Shown here: positions 19,462 through 29,300 of the stretch, piece by piece
How positions within the stretch are numbered: the stretch's first letter is position 1
Layout: the number at the start of each line of letters is the position of its first letter
DNA from: Halomarinibacterium sp041392205
GTDB lineage: Bacteria > Bacteroidota > Bacteroidia > Flavobacteriales > Flavobacteriaceae
DNA length: 64,000 nucleotides
NCBI GenBank assembly: GCA_041392205.1
Contig: JAWKMO010000008.1
Span: forward strand, 1 to 64,000
Direction of reading: 5' to 3'
Notes under the pieces: generated by a model
Told to the model about the DNA's origin: nothing
Databases searched by the model: none
Seen by the model: only the letters and a program-made list of their open reading frames with translations
Made by a program: the position numbers and the translations under genes

Positions 19462-20859
19462 CTAAAAAGTTAGCGTTTTTGTTATAGCTTCTCCTTTTTT
19501 AACTTCAAGGATGATGGTTTGGGGTTTTCGATCTTTAAAGTCGCCTAAGGGAGCTACTTTTACCTTATAAGTTCCCGGATTTAATAAAAATTCTTTTCCC
19601 CGGCTATAGGTTCTCCCACCCGCTACATTTTTACCCGAAGCAGCATCGTCTATGGTTACCACACTATCAATGGAATTTCCTCCTCCTTTAGCATCGATAA
19701 AAGCGGTTCCTGTTGTAAAATCGTGTGAAATAGCAGAGGTGTTACCTGCATTAACAATAATATTTTCAATTTCTGTATAGGTTTCCATTCCTTTCATATC
19801 ACCCAGTGCTTGAATGGAAACTTTGTAAGTGCCTGGATTTACCTCTACTTCTTTGGGTTCATTATAACTTCTAAGCGATGCGGCTACTTTACCGTTGGCA
19901 TCCATCACTTTAACCATACAATCCCAATTTTTACCATTATTGGTGGTTGTAATGCCAATTTTTCCACCATCGAAACTAATAGTTTGGTGAACTATTTTAT
20001 CTTCAAGGCTTTGCACTCCTTCTACCGTTACCATTTTTACATCACTTCCTTCTAGGGGAGCCACTTCAAGATTATATTTACTGGGAGGTAAATAAAAATA
20101 GGCCGTATCTCGATAAGTGCGAACGCTTATGGGGGTCCGTTTTCCTATAACATCATACGCTTTTACCCAAGCGTCTATGGCGATACCATTTTTAACAGCA
20201 TACACCGAGACATTTCCTTTGGGTTTGTCTATGGTTTCTGAAGTGGCTTCATTTATAACATCGCCCAATCCGCCAGCATCTGCTGCATCATAATAGTTGC
20301 CATCCCCGGCTTTGGCAGCACATATAAGTTGTTCGGTTTCTCCTGCTTTGAGTCCGAAGCCAATAATGTGCAATTTAAAATCGATTCCTTCTTTTTTGGC
20401 GGCTTGTACCACATCGCAAATATTTCCATCACAAGACTCGATGCCATCGGTCACTAATATAATGGTAGCTTTTTCTTTTGAAGCACGAAGTTTATCTATT
20501 ACTTGGGTAGCTGAATAGGCTAGGGGAGTCATTCCTAGAGGCTTAATCCCTTTTAATGCAGTATTTACTTGCGCTTTTGTTCCGTTGGAAACAGCTACTA
20601 AAAACTCCACATCTTTACAATCTCCCTTTTTTCGATGGCCATAAGCCACTAGTCCAATTTTTTGATTGACCGGTAAATTTTCCAAAGAGTTTGAAAGTAC
20701 CGTGGAAGCTATTTCCATTTTGGTTTTTCCTTGCATTTGTCCCCACATAGAGCCGCTGGCATCATAAATAAAAATAATAGGAGAAGGGGTTTCATTGTCT
20801 TGAGCTTGTATGGTAATCATACAAAAAAAGACAGATAAAAAGAGTAGAAATGGTTTCAT
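19462..20859 (-). CDS. Secreted von Willebrand factor type A domain protein
   Basis: I start at the ATG at 20859, which gives signal peptide MKPFLLFLSVFFCMITIQAQ; an upstream in-frame ATG at 20931 would add 24 residues before it. The VWA domain follows immediately with a complete MIDAS: DASGSMWG, the Thr/Ser loop GMTPLAYS and TDGIESCDG. Residues about 220-465 hold three repeated beta-sandwich-like modules, each with a Y-x-V/L-x-V-A/Q-P/A-L motif (KYNLEVAPLEGS, TYKVSIQALGD, TYKVKVAPLGDF). VWA proteins bind metal-dependent ligands. A TACCCA-N2-TGGGT palindrome lies about 90 bp upstream. Confidence 0.85.
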   Translation of the reverse strand: MKPFLLFLSVFFCMITIQAQDNETPSPIIFIYDASGSMWGQMQGKTKMEIASTVLSNSLENLPVNQKIGLVAYGHRKKGDCKDVEFLVAVSNGTKAQVNTALKGIKPLGMTPLAYSATQVIDKLRASKEKATIILVTDGIESCDGNICDVVQAAKKEGIDFKLHIIGFGLKAGETEQLICAAKAGDGNYYDAADAGGLGDVINEATSETIDKPKGNVSVYAVKNGIAIDAWVKAYDVIGKRTPISVRTYRDTAYFYLPPSKYNLEVAPLEGSDVKMVTVEGVQSLEDKIVHQTISFDGGKIGITTTNNGKNWDCMVKVMDANGKVAASLRSYNEPKEVEVNPGTYKVSIQALGDMKGMETYTEIENIIVNAGNTSAISHDFTTGTAFIDAKGGGNSIDSVVTIDDAASGKNVAGGRTYSRGKEFLLNPGTYKVKVAPLGDFKDRKPQTIILEVKKGEAITKTLTF

Positions 20860-20943
20860 TTTGTAGAAGTTTATATAAAGATAGTTAGCTTTATTATAAA
20901 TAATAAATTTATTAGGGAATAAAGCTACCATGTAATTAACAAT

Positions 20944-20972
20944 CTGTCAATTACCCAGTTGGGTGATATTTA
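20944..20972 (-). promoter_or_regulatory. TACCCA-N2-TGGGTA-type palindromic site upstream of the VWA gene
   Basis: The core 20951-20966 is a near-perfect inverted repeat (ACCCA-GT-TGGGT). The 29 bp around it match the site at 21902-21930 in reverse complement at 27 of 29 positions. It overlaps the dgkA stop codon and lies 90 bp upstream of the VWA start, in the same orientation relative to its gene as the second site is to ompA. It resembles a NarL/LuxR-family operator. Confidence 0.5.
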
Positions 20973-21329
20973 AAATTTCGGAATATAAATAATACACCCT
21001 ACCACAACAGCCGCTATTGCGGCAAAGAAAACCGCCCCTGCGGCTACATCTTTTATGTAGCCAATTTTATTATGAAAATCGGGATGTACAAAATTGGCAA
21101 TTTCTTCGGCTGCCGTATTAAGCCCTTCAATACTTAAAACAAGTCCTATGGCTAAGGTTTGAAAAATCCATTCAGTTGTGGAAATTTCAAAATAAAAGCC
21201 AGCAAAAGTCATTATAATTGCAATGACGGTTTGCACTTGAATACTGGCTTCATTTTTTAAAAGCATCCAAGCGCCTTTAAAAGCATATTTAAATCCTAGT
21301 ATACGCTTTCCAAAAAAAGTATTCCACAT
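20970..21329 (-). CDS. dgkA: Diacylglycerol/undecaprenol kinase family protein
   Basis: 119 residues with three membrane helices and the family signature EGLNTAAEEIANFVHPDFHNKIGYIKDVAAGAVF (catalytic Glu, ExxNTAxE and KDxAAGAV motifs). This is the UndK/DgkA-like type found in Bacteroidota and Gram-positives, which phosphorylates undecaprenol or diacylglycerol at the inner membrane to recycle lipid carriers. Its ATG overlaps the tpx stop as TAATG, so it is translationally coupled to tpx. Which lipid is used cannot be decided from sequence. Confidence 0.9.
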   Translation of the reverse strand: MWNTFFGKRILGFKYAFKGAWMLLKNEASIQVQTVIAIIMTFAGFYFEISTTEWIFQTLAIGLVLSIEGLNTAAEEIANFVHPDFHNKIGYIKDVAAGAVFFAAIAAVVVGCIIYIPKF

Positions 21330-21829
21330 TATTTTAATGCATTGAGTGCAGCTTCATAATTGGGCTCCAGTCCAATTTCAGAGACTTGCTCTGAATAGAC
21401 TACATTGTCTTTTTCATCCAAAACGATAACCACTCGGGAGTGAAGTCCTTGAAAAGCACTTTTGGTGATTTCTAGTCCATAGTCTTTCCCAAATTGCCCT
21501 GTTTTATAATCGCTAAGCATTTCAACATTTTCGAGGCCTTCCGCAGCGCAAAATCGTTTTTGAGCAAAAGGGAGGTCTCTCGATATACAAAGGACTTTAG
21601 TATTTTTTAGAGACGAAGCTTCTGCATTAAATTTTCTTGCGGATGCCGCACAAATTCCTGTATCTACACTAGGAAAAATATTGAGTAATTTTTTAAACCC
21701 TTGATAATCCTTAAGTGATTTGTCGGTCATATCGGTAGCGGTTAAGCTAAAATCTTTAGCTTTTGTACCCGTTTTTGGAAGTGTTCCAATCGTTTCTGCG
21801 GGATTGCCTCCCAAAGTAATAAATGCCAT
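21329..21829 (-). CDS. tpx: Thiol peroxidase (Tpx, atypical 2-Cys peroxiredoxin)
   Basis: 166 residues, normal length. The start (MAFITLGGNPAETIGTLPKTG) and FSLTATDMTDKSL are characteristic of Tpx. The peroxidatic Cys sits in PSVDTGICAASARKFN (most family members have DTPVC or DTxVC) and the resolving Cys in FAQKRFCAAEGLENVEMLSDY. It reduces hydrogen and alkyl hydroperoxides with electrons from thioredoxin in the cytoplasm. It heads an operon with dgkA. The palindromic TTACCCAAGTGGGTAA site at 21908 lies about 80 bp upstream, between it and the divergent ompA-like gene. Confidence 0.94.
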   Translation of the reverse strand: MAFITLGGNPAETIGTLPKTGTKAKDFSLTATDMTDKSLKDYQGFKKLLNIFPSVDTGICAASARKFNAEASSLKNTKVLCISRDLPFAQKRFCAAEGLENVEMLSDYKTGQFGKDYGLEITKSAFQGLHSRVVIVLDEKDNVVYSEQVSEIGLEPNYEAALNALK

Positions 21830-21901
21830 TTTATCAAAAAATTTATTTAAACCCTAAAAGTACATATAAATTTTAATTTTATTACGGGTGTTGCTTTTGA
21901 A

Positions 21902-21930
21902 TAAATATTACCCAAGTGGGTAATTGACAG
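21902..21930 (+). promoter_or_regulatory. TACCCA-N2-TGGGTA palindromic site between tpx and the OmpA gene
   Basis: The core 21908-21923 reads TTACCCAAGTGGGTAA, an inverted repeat of 7-bp arms around two bases. It lies 69 bp upstream of the OmpA-family ATG and 79 bp upstream of tpx on the other strand. The spacing and half-site resemble NarL-type heptamers (TACYYMT, 7-2-7). Confidence 0.55.
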
Positions 21931-21991
21931 CTTTTTATAGATTAAATAATTTTGAGGGCCTACTAATTTTAACCCTATTATATCTATAATT

Positions 21992-23323
21992 ATGAAAAAA
22001 CAACACATCCTTGTAACCTTACTGTTATCCCTTTTTTTTGTGTTTTCTGGCACACAAAATATGGAAGCACAAATTTTAAAAAAACTAAAGAAAAAAGCTG
22101 AAAACGCTGCAACCAAAAAACTTGAAGACAAAACCCAAAAAGAAACTGAGAAGGCCATGGATACCATTCTTGGAAATGGTGGAACGAATAACGGTGGGAA
22201 TACAGGAGGAGCTTCTTCTGAAAGTGGAAATACGGAAAAAGAAGATGCTTCGGATGCTGAAGAAGTTAGTACAAATACCAATCATGTTTCAAACAAAACC
22301 GAAGTCGCTATGTACTCAAAAAGTGATTGGGTTGCCGGTGAAAACCTTATTTTATTTGAAGATTTTAGTGATGACCCAGAAGGCGATTTTCCGCAGTTGT
22401 GGAATACAGATGCTTCGGGAGAAATAGTTACCCTAAGCAGTCATGAAGGAGTAAAATGGCTTAAATTGTATAATAGAGGGACCTACCAGCCAGATCTTCC
22501 AAAAGAATTGCCAAAAGATTTTACTATAGAGTTTGATGCTATTGCTTATAATATTACGGCCGGTAATACTTCACAAACTGCAAATTTTTATGTCATTTTA
22601 GGGGATGGAGTAAAGCCATTAAAGCAAGGGGCATATTATGCCTCAGCATCGATATCCCCTTTTCAAAAATGGGTTAAAGAGCAATCTTTTAAATCGTGGG
22701 ATAGTAAACAAGGTGAAATTGTAAGTGGAACACGTGAAAAAGATATTCGAAATGCCTTTCAGGAGGGGGCTCATATTGCTGTTTCGGTAAAAGATAATAG
22801 ATATCGCCTGTATGTAAATGGTGATAAAATATTCGATTTTCCAAGAGCCATTAAAGAGGGTGCTTTACTGAATTCTCTTCTCTTTTACTGTTATGGAGTT
22901 GGAGATGAAAAGCAAAACGTACTGATAACCAATTTGCGCATAGCGGAAGGTTTGCCAGAGCCTCGTGCTAAGTTATTTAGTACAGGAAAATATTCGACGA
23001 ATGCTATTTTATTTGATGTTAATTCTGCACAAATAAAACCAGAATCTTATGGAATTCTTCGAGAAATTGCCGAAGCGATGAAAACGGAACCGACTAAAAA
23101 TATATTAATAGTAGGCCACACCGATAGTGATGGAAGTGAGAATTATAACTTGGGACTTTCAAAAAATAGAGCAGCATCGGTTAAAAATGCGTTGGTAAAT
23201 GAGTTTGGAATTGCTGCAGAGAGATTAACGACAGATGGTAAAGGCGAAAGTGATCCAGTAGCTTATAATACAACTCCCTCAGAGAAAGCGAAGAATCGTC
23301 GAACAGAGTTTATCGTTCAGTAA
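21992..23323 (+). CDS. OmpA-family outer-membrane protein
   Basis: 443 residues: signal peptide (MKKQHILVTLLLSLFFVFSG), a lysine-rich coiled segment (QILKKLKKKAENAATKKLEDKTQKE), a low-complexity Gly/Asn/Ser stretch, a beta-sandwich region of about 180 residues resembling concanavalin-like domains (ENLILFEDFSDDPEGDFPQLW ... IAVSVKDNRYRLYVNGDKIFD), and an OmpA C-terminal peptidoglycan-binding domain (ILFDVNSAQIKPES, ILIVGHTDSDGSENYNLGLSKNRAASVKNAL, KAKNRRTEFIV). The Asp and Arg that bind diaminopimelate are present. It probably links the outer membrane to the cell wall. The gene at 23339 starts 15 bp later, so the two form an operon. Confidence 0.9.
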   Translation: MKKQHILVTLLLSLFFVFSGTQNMEAQILKKLKKKAENAATKKLEDKTQKETEKAMDTILGNGGTNNGGNTGGASSESGNTEKEDASDAEEVSTNTNHVSNKTEVAMYSKSDWVAGENLILFEDFSDDPEGDFPQLWNTDASGEIVTLSSHEGVKWLKLYNRGTYQPDLPKELPKDFTIEFDAIAYNITAGNTSQTANFYVILGDGVKPLKQGAYYASASISPFQKWVKEQSFKSWDSKQGEIVSGTREKDIRNAFQEGAHIAVSVKDNRYRLYVNGDKIFDFPRAIKEGALLNSLLFYCYGVGDEKQNVLITNLRIAEGLPEPRAKLFSTGKYSTNAILFDVNSAQIKPESYGILREIAEAMKTEPTKNILIVGHTDSDGSENYNLGLSKNRAASVKNALVNEFGIAAERLTTDGKGESDPVAYNTTPSEKAKNRRTEFIVQ

Positions 23324-23338
23324 TTTAAATGTTTTACT

Positions 23339-25648
23339 ATGAAAAAATTACTAACAGTTGTTTTTCTTCTCATTGTTTTTGGTTTAACAGCGCAAGTTCC
23401 TAGTGGAGTTCCTGCGGGAATGGAGGAATTGTATTTACAAAACAATGCGGGCTTTCAGGAATTTAAAGTTTTAAAGGCAAAAAGTGCCATAGGTACAGGG
23501 ATACTTAACATAGCGGCACAGAAAATACCTCTTCCGCTCATTGAATCTTTTAAAAGTGAAGGAGGCGCTATATTAGTTATTGAAGAGGATTTTATAGATC
23601 GTTGCCCAGACGATTCCAGAATGCAATCGGGCTTAACCATGTGGGTGATGAAACTGGATGAAGACAATCCGTTTAATTCCTTTACCACTTCGGTAAAAGA
23701 TAAAAAGGCATCCCTTCAAATACGAGGAATGATGGATAAATATGTCCCGGGACCTAATTTTTGTCAGGATATGGAAATGATTAAAATGGAATCGGGTTTA
23801 GGGGCGTTAACAGCTAATTTCAGCACCTATTTGCACACGACACCTAGGTCATTTCAGGTAATGGAACAAGCCAATATGGACACCGAAAAAATGAAACAAC
23901 TAAAAGCGGTGCAAGAATTTTTGAAATCCAATCTTGTAGGTTATTTAAAATACATGAAAGAATATAAAGCCAAACCTCATATTACAAAAATTGGTGGGAA
24001 TGGTACAGTCAATGACCCTCCGCCCCCGGCACAAAAAGAGAAAGTAAAGGCTGGTACCGAAGATGGCGAAGAGGATGATGGATGGTTTTCAGAAAGAGAC
24101 GGTTTTGCTATTGCGAAGCAGGCTTTAGATGCCCTCTCTACTAGTATTGACGCTATTGAATTTGCAGACAATGGGGCAAAACTTTTTGGCGCTGCTTTAA
24201 AATATGGAGGGAGTGTTAAAAAGACCGCTTTAGATTTTGTAGCGTCTGCAGCAAATTTGGCAGGATTAGACATTAATTCTATGAGTGAGGAACAGATCTA
24301 TAAAACTGTGGATCAAATGGTAGCTGCTTTTGCAAAAGTGAATGAAAAATATGCAAAACAAGGAGATCCAACAGCACAACAATTACAGCGAAAGGCTAAA
24401 ATCCCTGTAAATGATAAAAGATATTATAATGAGGCAGTAGATACGGGGCAAATGCTGTATCAGCTAAATGACCTTTTTAGTTCGTTGGATGAAATTGAAG
24501 ATGAGTTAGACCAACTTGATTTTCCAGAAGGTGCGGTAAGTGGTAAAATTTATGGACCTGGTTTATATCAAAATATTAGTAGTTTAAAAATAGAAGGGCA
24601 GCCTTTCACACAAATTGCAACTTCTACAGCATTGGAAGAGAACAAAAAACTAGCAGACCCTAAAATGTTGAAACAATTAAAATCTATGGGGTATGACATT
24701 CCAGAGGAAGTGATGAATATGGATATTGATGCCATGATAAAAGAAGCACAGTCCAAGGCCGATGGAAAAATTGATATTGACTTAAACGAGCCACTTTTTA
24801 ACGGGATACTTTCAACCACCAATACCATTACTATTCAAGGGAGTACTTTTCAAAATTTTCAAATACTTTTTGCTATTAGTAGTCCTAATGACCCACTGGA
24901 TGACAATTGGTGGAATGTTAACACCATTTTTGATATACCTTCTGAACCTACTAATGACGATAAACCTAAAACCAAGACTTTATACGTTGCTTTAGATGGA
25001 AATGATGCCAATCCAGGAACTGAAAATGCACCTTTTGCCACTATGCAAAAAGCGTTAGATGACGCACACATACACAGGCAAAATAAAAAAGCGGTTACCA
25101 TTGTAGTTAAAGATGGGACTTATAGACAAAGCGCTGAGGTAAATTGGTCTACGGCAGTGGGTCTTCCTCCTTTAACAATTGAAGCACAAAATAAACACAA
25201 AGCTATTTTTATAGGAACCGACCCGATTACTTCAACTATTGAATGGCTACAAAATAAAGCCAATGGATATTATAGTGCATCCCCTCCCTTACATCCCAAC
25301 CAATGGTTTTATAATCCCGGAGGAAATCCTCTGGAAAATCCAGCGCCGGTTATTTCAGTCAATGGAAATAAATTAATTCATCTTGCTACAGAACTACCAC
25401 TGGGACTAAATGGAATATACAGTTTTGGGGCTTCAAAAGTAATCATAGCACCGCCCGAGGGAATTCAAGATTTAAATACTGCCCTTGTTGAAGTGTCTAC
25501 ACGCAAGTTTGCATTAAAGATTATTGGTGGTGAAAAAGTAAAAATCACCGGATTGAAGCTAGTAAATTTTCCATTTCCAGTACCACACAATACCCCCGGA
25601 GTTTCTCACCATGGGAATGTTCAAGTTATGGGCTGTAAGTTTGAATGA
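23339..25648 (+). CDS. Large secreted protein with a C-terminal beta-helix-type region
   Basis: 769 residues with a signal peptide (KKLLTVVFLLIVFGLTAQ). The first 550 residues are mostly helical and charged and match no family I recognise; they include a Pro-rich break (NDPPPPAQKEK) and an Ala-rich segment. Residues about 550-769 start TLYVALDGNDANPGTENAPFATMQKALDDA, the DUF1565-like opening of right-handed parallel beta-helix proteins, followed by VTIVVKDGTYR. The helix is short: it ends at NVQVMGCKFE after only a few turns. It follows the OmpA gene by 15 bp and is probably exported with it. Function unknown. Confidence 0.75.
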   Translation: MKKLLTVVFLLIVFGLTAQVPSGVPAGMEELYLQNNAGFQEFKVLKAKSAIGTGILNIAAQKIPLPLIESFKSEGGAILVIEEDFIDRCPDDSRMQSGLTMWVMKLDEDNPFNSFTTSVKDKKASLQIRGMMDKYVPGPNFCQDMEMIKMESGLGALTANFSTYLHTTPRSFQVMEQANMDTEKMKQLKAVQEFLKSNLVGYLKYMKEYKAKPHITKIGGNGTVNDPPPPAQKEKVKAGTEDGEEDDGWFSERDGFAIAKQALDALSTSIDAIEFADNGAKLFGAALKYGGSVKKTALDFVASAANLAGLDINSMSEEQIYKTVDQMVAAFAKVNEKYAKQGDPTAQQLQRKAKIPVNDKRYYNEAVDTGQMLYQLNDLFSSLDEIEDELDQLDFPEGAVSGKIYGPGLYQNISSLKIEGQPFTQIATSTALEENKKLADPKMLKQLKSMGYDIPEEVMNMDIDAMIKEAQSKADGKIDIDLNEPLFNGILSTTNTITIQGSTFQNFQILFAISSPNDPLDDNWWNVNTIFDIPSEPTNDDKPKTKTLYVALDGNDANPGTENAPFATMQKALDDAHIHRQNKKAVTIVVKDGTYRQSAEVNWSTAVGLPPLTIEAQNKHKAIFIGTDPITSTIEWLQNKANGYYSASPPLHPNQWFYNPGGNPLENPAPVISVNGNKLIHLATELPLGLNGIYSFGASKVIIAPPEGIQDLNTALVEVSTRKFALKIIGGEKVKITGLKLVNFPFPVPHNTPGVSHHGNVQVMGCKFE

Positions 25649-25669
25649 TTTAGTATGCAGAGGTGTTTC

Positions 25670-25704
25670 ATTTGCGGGAGTTTTACCGGTAAACTTCCGC
25701 AAAT
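25670..25704. terminator. Bidirectional terminator hairpin
   Basis: ATTTGCGGGAGTTTTACC pairs with the following GGTAAACTTCCGCAAAT (one bulge) and is followed by TTTTTAT; on the other strand it is also A/T-flanked. It sits between the convergent beta-helix gene and the LuxR regulator. Confidence 0.75.
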
Positions 25705-25706
25705 TT

Positions 25707-26339
25707 TTATAATAATCTTTTTTTTATGGCTTTTGAAACGGCTTCGGCACGAGAATTTACGTGTAGCTTTTTATAAATATTTTTAATGTGTGCCTTTATC
25801 GTATTTGTAGAAACAAAGAGGTCTTCAGCTATTTTTTTATTATTAGCGCCACTACATAATTTTTGAAGTACTTCCATCTCTCTTTCTGAAAGTTGATTAT
25901 TAACATCGGGTTTAAACGAGCTAATTATTTGTCGCGCAATGGAAGGGCTCATAGGGGCGCCACCATTATAAACTTCTGAAATTCCCTCTAAGATCAAACT
26001 TGGGTTGTTGGTTTTAAGCAAATATCCTACGGCGCCCTTTTCTAAAGAAGTAAATACGCTATACGATTCTTCATGAACCGTGAGCATGACAATATTGAGT
26101 TCGGGTTGTTTTTTTACAAATAATGGAATGGCATTAATTCCCGAAATTCCCGGAAGATCTATATCCAGCAATAAGACGTCTGGAGTAATTTCATCCATGG
26201 CAATTAAGGCTTCTTCAGCAGTTATAAAACTTCCGGCTACTTTAAATCCTTGTGAAGCATCTATAAGCTGATGTAATGAAGATCTAATTAAATTGTCATC
26301 TTCAACAATAAAAACGTGTATTTGGGTTTGTAATGTCAT
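25707..26339 (-). CDS. NarL/LuxR-family response regulator
   Basis: 210 residues. Receiver domain: acidic pocket VFIVEDDN, phospho-accepting Asp in DVLLLDIDLPGISGI, Thr/Lys in MLTVHEES and GYLLKTNN. The C-terminal LuxR HTH is LSEREMEVLQKLCSGANNKKIAEDLFVSTNTIKAHIKNIYKKLHVNSRAEAV. It lies 35 bp downstream of the Reg_prop kinase gene and should be its cognate regulator. A TACCC palindrome 39 bp upstream of the start (inside the kinase 3' end) suggests autoregulation. Confidence 0.93.
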   Translation of the reverse strand: MTLQTQIHVFIVEDDNLIRSSLHQLIDASQGFKVAGSFITAEEALIAMDEITPDVLLLDIDLPGISGINAIPLFVKKQPELNIVMLTVHEESYSVFTSLEKGAVGYLLKTNNPSLILEGISEVYNGGAPMSPSIARQIISSFKPDVNNQLSEREMEVLQKLCSGANNKKIAEDLFVSTNTIKAHIKNIYKKLHVNSRAEAVSKAIKKRLL

Positions 26340-26374
26340 GAGCTTTTGTAAAGATAGCAGTCAAACTATTAAAA

Positions 26375-29300
26375 TTAACTACCCTCTTGGGTAGTTTGAA
26401 CTTTTATAACTATTTCGGTTCCTTCATTTATTTTAGAATGAATGGTTAATACTGCCTGTATGTTTTTTGCTCTTTCTTTCATGTTTGTAAGTCCGTGGCC
26501 GTGGGTAGTATTTTCTAAGCTAAATCCTTTACCATTATCCTTTAGTGAAAGGGTTAATGTATCTCCTTCCAAGAAAGTAGCGAATGTTATAAGTGATGGA
26601 CTACTATGCTTTATACAATTGTTTAGCGCTTCTTTTAAAATTAAAATAATATGCCTTCTCGCAGCCATGTTGAGCTGATGGTTCTCCAGATTTTTTGAAA
26701 TATCACCTGCGTGAAATTGAACGCCGGCGATTTCACAAAAGGGAGCTGCAAAATCTGTAAAGCGAATTAGGGTGTCATACATTGTATCTTTGGTGGGGTC
26801 CAAAGCCCAAATAAAATCGCGCATGCCAGTGTTTAGGTCCTGCAGGTTTTCATCAATTTGTAGTAAGTGATTCTGAATTTCTGGAGTATGTGTGGTCATC
26901 CGTTTTACCAGTTCGGTGATGAGTGAAATTCGTGTAATTTTGGTACCCGCCTCATCATGAAAATCTCTTGAGCTTCTTTTACGGAAAGATTCCCGCTCTT
27001 CTATCCTGGCTTTTTCAATTTGATTTTGTACCCTGATTTTTTGAGTAGCTTTTTCAATTCTGTATTTTGTAAATAGGTAAAATGTTCCGAAAGCCAGTAA
27101 AAGGTAAATAAGGTATGCATACCAACGTTTCCAGGGAGGATTGTTAATGTGTATTTTTATTTTTGTTTCCTCATTATTCCAAAGATTACTACTATTGCTT
27201 GCTTTTACTTTAAAAATATAATCACCGGGGTCCAAATTGGTATAGGTTGCATTATGGGCAGTACTGTTTACCCAATCATCGTTAAACCCTTCAAGTTGGT
27301 AACTAAAACTATTTTTTTCAGGACTTATAAAGTTGAATGCTGCAAAGTCGAGAGTAATCATGTCGTGTTTCCACGAAAGGTAGAGGTCTTCTAAGTAAGC
27401 GATGTTTTTAGGAAGTAGGAATTCTTTGTCATTTTTTTTTGGATTTCCAATTTTAACAGGATTATTAAACAACGATAGGTTGGTAATTACCACCGGAGGC
27501 AAATATTGGTTTCCGGTTATACTATCTGGTTGAAAACTATTAAAACCATCCACTCCGCCAAAATAGAAATTATGAAAGCGATCTTTGTAATAGGCATTTT
27601 GGTTGAACTCATTGCTTTGTATGCCTTGGCTCACATCATATAATTGTATTACTTTTTCCTTTTTAGAGTCAAACACCACTAAACCCTTATTAGTAGACAA
27701 CCACAGATTTTGTGATGAGTCGTCCAAAATTCCATAGATAACTTCATTAGGAAAGCCCTGTTCTTGGCCAAAGTTTTGAAATAAGGAATCGTTTCCTTGT
27801 TTTGTTTGTAGCAATAATTTTTCAAAAAGGTTATTTTCAAGTTTCTGAGCTAGTTTGTTGAGTCCTCCATTAGTACCAATCCATAAGTTATTTTGTGGGT
27901 CTTCAAAAAGAGAAAGAACAATATCATTACTTAGGCTGTTTTTATTTTCCGGATTGTTGAGAAAATAGATAAATTTTTCGGTTTTAGGGTTGAACAAGTT
28001 TAGCCCACCGGTGGGTGTTCCCAACCAAAAATTGTCTTTACTATCAATGAGGATGGTAAATACATACGAATGACTTGTTCCCAACCCATCTTTTGCGGGA
28101 CCGTACTTTTTTACTGTATTTTCTTCAGGATTATATTTCCATAATCCTGCTCCTCCCGTTCCCAGCCATAAATTACCCTCTTTATCTTCGGTAATAAAAT
28201 GAACAGATGTTGATAATGCCTGTTCGTCATTGGGCTTAATTTGCCGAATCTTGTTATTATTTTCTATGCGATAAAAACCATTTCTTCGGGTTCCTATCCA
28301 TTTTCTTCCTTTAGAATCTTTAAATAGGCAAAGAATATAGTTTGTTTGTAATCCTTCGTTTTTGTTTTCACTCTTTTTGAAAATGGTAATAGCGTTGTTT
28401 TTTTTGTTAAACAGATTTAAACCGTCTGTTGTGCCAACCCATAGTAGACTGTCGTTTTCTTCCATAAAGGAATTTACATTTTTGTAGCTTAGTCCTTTTT
28501 TTCCTGCAATACTGCGAATATGAGCAAAGTCTGGTTTTTCCTTTTCAATTTTATTGAGTCCATTTCTCGTCCCTATCCAAATAATCCCTTCTTTAGATTG
28601 AAAAAGAGAAACAACATCACTATGAGATAGGCTTTTAGTATCCTCTGGATCTTGGGTAAATGTTTCATATTGTCTTGTTTTTAAATTATAAAGTAACAGA
28701 CCAATGTTTGTTCCTAATACAATACGCTGGTTTTTTAATATTAACATTTTCTTTAGGGTGGGCTCCCTTCCATCAATTTTTATTGTAGGTGTAGCAATTA
28801 AAAGTGTGTCCTTCTTTTGCAATGGATCAATTTCCATGATGCCAGCGTTGCAAGCAATAAGCATTTTATCTCCTACTTTTTTAATGTCGAAAATATCACC
28901 CAAGGCTATATTTTGAGAGTAGGGACTTTTTTGATAAAAGACGGCTTCATTTTTTGTGGGATCAAATTGTGTAAGTCCTTTATCACTTCGTAACCATAAA
29001 GAACCTTTATTATCTGCTACCACAATACCAACGTAATTGTCTTCAAGGGTACCTTCAGTATTTTTATTTGAGAGAAAAAGCTGCGATTTATGCGTGGCTT
29101 TATCAAACCGAATGAGCCCTTCATTACATCCGATCCATAAAATTCCTTTTGGGTGCTCGGTTATGGAGAATATACGATTGCTGGGGAACGAATTGGGATC
29201 TTCAGGGTTTTGTTTATAATTTTTTATTTCTCCTGTGGTGAGATCCATACTGTTTAAACCCCCGCCAAAGGTGCCCACCCAAAGCGTGTTTTCATCATCT

